A stretch of 47,316 nt of DNA. Source: Aquidulcibacter sp. (GTDB lineage: Bacteria; Pseudomonadota; Alphaproteobacteria; Caulobacterales; Aquidulcibacteraceae). The stretch covers positions 1 through 47,316 of the forward strand of contig NZ_JADCBK010000067.1 in the NCBI RefSeq assembly GCF_020253525.1, written 5' to 3'. How positions within the stretch are numbered: the first letter of the stretch is position 1; each line of letters begins with the position of its first letter. The notes under the pieces were generated by a model. The model had not been told where the DNA came from, ran no database searches, and worked only from the letters and a program-made list of their open reading frames with translations. The translations under genes and the position numbers were made by a program. This document shows positions 43,341 through 47,316 of the stretch, piece after piece.

Positions 43341-45356
43341 TCAGCGGCCCATATTGGCAGGCGGCGTCGGTGCTACAGCTGTCTGACTGGGTAGTTTACG
43401 TAAAGCGGGTAGGGCGGCGACATCTTGGCCGCCTGCCGCGGCAAACATGTCGGCCAAGCTTTCATAAAAAGCCGCCAGCGTATTGGGGCTTGGCCGTTTG
43501 AGATCGTCCAGCGTGGGAAGCGGCGACAAAGGCTTGCCCTCATGGGCTGCGGCCATAAAGTCTTCCCAGATCAGCGCCGGCAGGGTGCCGCCGGTGACGC
43601 CATTCATCGGGCTAGAGCTGTCATTGCCAACCCAGACACCACAAATGATGTCAGACGTATAGCCAACAAACCAAGCATCGCGGAAGTTTTGCGAGGTGCC
43701 AGTCTTGCCAGCAGCCTCGCGGCCGCCTGGCAGGCGCGCACGCTTGCCCGTTCCAAAGGCAACCACATCGGCGAGCATCGCCGTCATTTGGCGCGCGCGC
43801 AGAGGTTCATAGACTTGGACTGGTGCTTTGTTTTCGCGCTGAAAGGCCACTGTACCGCGCGTGGTATCAATCCGTTCGATCAAATAGGGGTCCACCCGCA
43901 CCCCATCATTGGCCAAAGTGGCATAGGCGCGGGTCATGTCCAGAAGCGTTACTTCTCCGGCCCCCAGCGAGATGGACAAATTGCGCGGCAATTCACTGTC
44001 AATGCCCAGTCGCTGGGCCAATAAAATCAGGCGATCTATCCCGACTTCAGAGGCCAGTTGCACCGCAATCGTATTGACCGAGCGCGTGAGTGCTGTCGAC
44101 AGCGTCATCGCACCTGAAAAGCCGCCATTGAAATTGCGCGGCCGCCAGCCGCCAAAACTAATCGGCTTATCCACCCGGATCGTATCGGGCGTCATGCCTC
44201 TTTCGAGAGCGGCAGCATAGACAAAGGGCTTAAAGCTTGATCCCGGTTGGCGCTTGGCCATGGTGGCGCGATTATATTTGCTCTCATCATAGTTACGGCC
44301 ACCAACAATCGCGAGAATGCGCCCCTGTCGATCCATGGCTATCAAGGCGGCTTGCGTCACACCGGTACCCGAGCCGTCACCGACCAAGGCCTGCACCGCC
44401 TGTACGGCGGCGGCTTGCATTTTGCCATCGACCGTCAGGCGCAAAACACGGTCCGGCGCGACTTGATTGCCGACGCTTTCGACCTCTTTCTGCGCCATAT
44501 CAATCACATAGCCCATTTGGCCTTCTGGAATATCGGGCGTGACTTTCAGGACCACAGGTTCGCGCATGGTGGCTTCGGCTTGGGCTTGGCTGATGAAGCC
44601 GGCTGCGGCCATGCGTTGTAAAACCACCGCGCGCCGCTCGATCGCCGGAGCGGCAGTCAAATCCATCGCCAATCGACCCGGAGCTTTGGGAAGACCTGCC
44701 AACATGGCAGCCTCAGCCAAGGTCAATTTGCTTGGATGCTTTGAGAAGAAGCGCCACGCAGCCGCGTCAATCCCATACGCATTCTGACCAAAATAGATCC
44801 GATTGAGATAGATTTCGAGGATTTGCTTCTTGGTCAGTCGGCTGTCGATCTGCCAGGCCAGCACCATTTCCTGCAACTTGCGCTTAAAGGTCTGCTCTGG
44901 GCTCAAATAGACGTTCTTGACCAATTGCTGGGTAATGGTTGAGGCCCCCTGCACGGTGTGGCCCGCAGTCATATTCTCAAACACGGCCCGACCGATTGAC
45001 CACAGGTCCACGCCACCATGTTCAAAGAAGCGGGCATCTTCAACGGCCAGGAAAGCCTGTAGAACATGGGCCGGTAGGGCATCGACACTGACTTTGCGGC
45101 CATAGCGCGGGCCGCGGATCGTGATCGTCTCGCCATTGGCATCGACCATCTCCAAACTCGTCCGACGATTGGCGGTCCACATTTCTTCATTGGAGGCAAT
45201 CTTTGGTAAATCCGAGAAAAAGTGCCGCCAGGTTGCGTAGGTGGTCAGACAAATAAGGACGATTACGCACACCGCCAGAATGGTCAGTAGGCGCATATGA
45301 TAGGCTCTGATTTTGGCTTTGCGCTCCAAAAGGTCCGCGCGAAAGACGCCCTGCAT
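43341..45356 (-). CDS. Bifunctional PBP1A-type penicillin-binding protein
   Basis: 671 aa, shorter than classical PBP1A (about 800). One TM anchor (about 22-42). The GT51 glycosyltransferase domain contains catalytic Glu106 (VEDARFFEHGG), GASTITQQLVKN, RKLQEMVLA and the helical remainder. The transpeptidase domain has SSFK (nucleophile Ser373), SVN and KTGTSQNFRDAW. It polymerises and crosslinks peptidoglycan in the periplasm. The tail is Pro/Ala-rich. ATG 45296 is a less likely start because it falls at the TM edge. Divergent from the GTA genes. Confidence 0.95.
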   Translation of the reverse strand: MQGVFRADLLERKAKIRAYHMRLLTILAVCVIVLICLTTYATWRHFFSDLPKIASNEEMWTANRRTSLEMVDANGETITIRGPRYGRKVSVDALPAHVLQAFLAVEDARFFEHGGVDLWSIGRAVFENMTAGHTVQGASTITQQLVKNVYLSPEQTFKRKLQEMVLAWQIDSRLTKKQILEIYLNRIYFGQNAYGIDAAAWRFFSKHPSKLTLAEAAMLAGLPKAPGRLAMDLTAAPAIERRAVVLQRMAAAGFISQAQAEATMREPVVLKVTPDIPEGQMGYVIDMAQKEVESVGNQVAPDRVLRLTVDGKMQAAAVQAVQALVGDGSGTGVTQAALIAMDRQGRILAIVGGRNYDESKYNRATMAKRQPGSSFKPFVYAAALERGMTPDTIRVDKPISFGGWRPRNFNGGFSGAMTLSTALTRSVNTIAVQLASEVGIDRLILLAQRLGIDSELPRNLSISLGAGEVTLLDMTRAYATLANDGVRVDPYLIERIDTTRGTVAFQRENKAPVQVYEPLRARQMTAMLADVVAFGTGKRARLPGGREAAGKTGTSQNFRDAWFVGYTSDIICGVWVGNDSSSPMNGVTGGTLPALIWEDFMAAAHEGKPLSPLPTLDDLKRPSPNTLAAFYESLADMFAAAGGQDVAALPALRKLPSQTAVAPTPPANMGR

Positions 45357-45598
45357 CAGCCTGAAACCCGTCCATTAAATGAGGTCAGAGAACGCCGCTG
45401 ATCCGCCCCATGGGTCAAGCTTTATCCCTGAAGAAATCGCTATCTGAGCCAGTCAAAAGTGCCGATTTTTCGGGCCATTGGCTGTTTGGCACCCGATTTT
45501 TTGTCGCTTTCTCTCAGACCGATACGTGCCTTGCGTCATCCTTGTCTTCGCTACCAACGACCCGCGCTTTTTGGCGCGCTTGGAGAAAGACATGCAAC

Positions 45599-46960
45599 GT
45601 GACAGGCAAGCCTACCAGCAGCCCCACCTGGCCCTTCCCACAGCGAACGACCTTTCGCTGGCGTTTCAGCGAGGTTGCCAGCCTGCCCGAAGATCGACAG
45701 CTCCGATTTGTCGCGGGCATCAATCAAGCCCAAGCCGCGCACTTGCAAAGATTTTGGCCATTTTGGGCGCGCAACAGCCAGCTGTCGCCCGTCCAAGCAT
45801 GGCGGACATGGCTCATTCTTGGTGGACGTGGTTCGGGCAAGACGCGCTCTGCCGCCGAGTGGGTGCGTGAGCAGATGGAAAACGCCGTTTGTTCTCGCAT
45901 GGCTTTGATTGGTCCCACATTTGCCGATGTGCGCGATGTGATGGTCGAAGGCCAATCGGGTCTACAAGCCATAGCAAGTCCGCAAGAGCGACCTCGGTTT
46001 GACGTGTCGCGCCGTCGCTTGGTGTGGCCCAATGGCGGCTATGCGCTCCTCTTCTCTGCTGAAGACCCCGACAGTTTGCGCGGGCCGCAATTTGACGGCG
46101 CGTGGGGCGATGAAATGGCCGCTTGGCCAAAGCCCGACGCGGTGTTTTCAACCTTGAGACCAGCTTTGCGCTTGGGCGCAGATCCGCAATTGGTTCTCTC
46201 GACCACACCTCGACCCATACCGGCTCTCAAAAACCTTTTTGGTGACCCGACCTGCGCGATCACGCGCTCTGCCACCCAGGATAATCGGCAATTTCTGGCC
46301 CATGGATTTGTCGAAGATCTAGCCGCGCGTTGGCATGGTTCGGTTTGGGCGCGGCAAGAACTTGAAGGCGAATTGGTTGAAGACGCCGAAGGCGCACTGT
46401 GGACACGCACCCAAATGGCCGAGGTGCGTGCCCGTCGGTTGGATGGCGAGTTTGACCGCATCGTCGTGGCTGTGGACCCACCCGTCAGCGCGGGGGCCAA
46501 TGCTGATACCTGCGGAATCATTGTGGCCGCAGCATCCGGTGTCGGGCTTAGCCGTCGTGCGATTATTCTGGCGGACCTTTCTGAACAAGGCTTACAGCCG
46601 GCCGACTGGGCTGCGCGCGTTGCGGGGGCTTATGAGCACTTCCGCGCCAATATGATCGTCGCCGAAGCCAATCAGGGCGGAGAAATGGTGCGCACCGTGC
46701 TGCGGCTTGCTGTTCCCATGGCCCCGATCCGTTTGGTTCATGCCAGCCATGGCAAACGCGCCCGGGCTGAACCTATCGCGCTTCTCTATGCCCAGGATCG
46801 TGTGTGCCACGCCGCGCACTTTCGAGAATTAGAGGATCAGATGTGCAGTTTCGGCGCGCCGGGCTTCACAGGCTCTCCTGATCGCGTCGATGCGCTCGTC
46901 TGGGCCCTCACCGACCTCATTCTCGATCAAGGGACTAATCCCTCCGCCCGTAGCCTATGA
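45599..46960 (+). CDS. GTA/phage terminase large subunit
   Basis: 453 aa from GTG 45599, preceded by GGAGAAAG nine bases upstream. The frame is open from 45410, but residues before about 45671 are not family-like. The conserved body begins ASLPEDRQ, then RTWLILGGRGSGKT with Walker A (75-82), the Walker B region GAWGDEMAAW, and a C-terminal nuclease domain (VVAVDPPVSAGANAD, SPDRVDALVWAL). This matches the RcGTA-type DNA-packaging ATPase that fills heads with host DNA. Portal follows with ATGA overlap. No small terminase was recognised upstream. The N-terminus is uncertain. Confidence 0.92.
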   Translation: MTGKPTSSPTWPFPQRTTFRWRFSEVASLPEDRQLRFVAGINQAQAAHLQRFWPFWARNSQLSPVQAWRTWLILGGRGSGKTRSAAEWVREQMENAVCSRMALIGPTFADVRDVMVEGQSGLQAIASPQERPRFDVSRRRLVWPNGGYALLFSAEDPDSLRGPQFDGAWGDEMAAWPKPDAVFSTLRPALRLGADPQLVLSTTPRPIPALKNLFGDPTCAITRSATQDNRQFLAHGFVEDLAARWHGSVWARQELEGELVEDAEGALWTRTQMAEVRARRLDGEFDRIVVAVDPPVSAGANADTCGIIVAAASGVGLSRRAIILADLSEQGLQPADWAARVAGAYEHFRANMIVAEANQGGEMVRTVLRLAVPMAPIRLVHASHGKRARAEPIALLYAQDRVCHAAHFRELEDQMCSFGAPGFTGSPDRVDALVWALTDLILDQGTNPSARSL

Positions 46961-47316
46961 ACGGATATTCAGTCATGGCCGTCTTTCCTTTACTCAACCG
47001 TTTCTCAAAATCAAATTCCAATGCGGCAGAGGCGTGGCCTGAAGCCAAAATGGGGTCATCCCTCTTGGCCTATACCAGCCCGGGGCGTCCGGTCTGGACC
47101 CCGCGTGACTATGGGGCGCTGGCGCGGGAGGGCTTTCAGCGCAACGCAATTGCCTATCGTTGCGTGCGTTTGGTGGCCGAAGCTGCGGCATCAGTGCCGT
47201 TTTCCATCACAAGCGATCAGGGACAGACACACCGCTTTGCAGCCCTGTTGACGCGCCCCAATCCCGAACAATCTGGGCCGGAATTGTTGGAAGCCTTCTT
47301 TGGTCACTTGCAAATT
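46957..47316 (+). CDS. GTA/phage portal protein (HK97 type), 5' part
   Basis: The first 120 codons are present; the gene runs off the right edge. The ATG overlaps the terminase stop (ATGA), so the pair is coupled. SPGRPVWTPRDYGALAREGF, NAIAYRCVRLVAEAAASVPF and LLTRPNPEQSGPELLE match alphaproteobacterial GTA portals, the ring through which DNA enters the head. Gene order terminase-portal is that of RcGTA. Confidence 0.93.
   Translation, partial: MNGYSVMAVFPLLNRFSKSNSNAAEAWPEAKMGSSLLAYTSPGRPVWTPRDYGALAREGFQRNAIAYRCVRLVAEAAASVPFSITSDQGQTHRFAALLTRPNPEQSGPELLEAFFGHLQI

Noticed and set aside
45592-45870. Open frame of 92 codons with a good ribosome site as the GTA small terminase
   Set aside because: It overlaps the terminase Walker A region in another frame and has no recognisable small-terminase features; kept only as a question about the terminase start.

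Overview
This 47.3-kb window reads as a chromosomal segment of an alphaproteobacterium, most likely Caulobacterales or a close relative. The evidence is a Caulobacter/Xanthomonas-type TonB-dependent receptor, a perfect CtrA-type box (TTAA-N7-TTAA) in front of a large hybrid kinase, a TadG-like protein, the start of a gene transfer agent (GTA) head cluster, and moderately high GC coding DNA (58% in one 60-base line counted in purA). Genes are tightly packed, and several converging pairs abut or overlap at their stop codons. The species is not determined.

Layout. 1-8039: glycan-uptake locus, with the 3' part of a GH3 beta-glucosidase, a flavin-dependent halogenase divergent from a TonB-dependent receptor, and a LacI-family regulator. 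8049-12434: zinc-less medium-chain dehydrogenase, penicillin-acylase-family amidase and an NMO-like flavoprotein. 12435-18911: TadG-like protein, a soluble REC-histidine kinase and, divergently, a membrane sensor kinase carrying receiver, Hpt and c-di-GMP phosphodiesterase (EAL) domains in one chain. 19015-24347: long CpcT/CpeT-like exported protein, small membrane protein, an AT-rich OLD-like ATPase/TOPRIM nuclease wedged behind purA, purA and dapF. 24348-24669: gene-free, with RNA-like inverted repeats and a T7 run. 24670-29248: SDR, lysoplasmalogenase-like protein, EamA transporter, and an SDR/ABM/quinone oxidoreductase group. 29377-36467: isoaspartyl peptidase, then argB, a HAD phosphatase, cupin, CsaA-like protein, dapD, DUF3291, a Gfo/Idh/MocA oxidoreductase and dapE. 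With dapF this gives three enzymes of the succinylase lysine/meso-DAP pathway. 36522-41482: membrane protein, split DUF1214/DUF1254 pair, DUF6445 putative dioxygenase, serine beta-lactamase-fold hydrolase, TonB. 41695-47316: GMC oxidoreductase, bifunctional PBP1A-type enzyme and, divergently, GTA terminase and portal genes running off the right edge.

The TonB protein near 41 kb could power the receptor at 3.4 kb, but no ExbB/ExbD is present. The more unusual items are the sensor-kinase/phosphorelay/EAL fusion with its CtrA box, the AT-rich nuclease inserted almost seamlessly into the purA strand, the possible structured RNA at 24438-24608, and the double-length CpcT-like protein. I saw no tRNA, rRNA, CRISPR array, insertion sequence or integrase.
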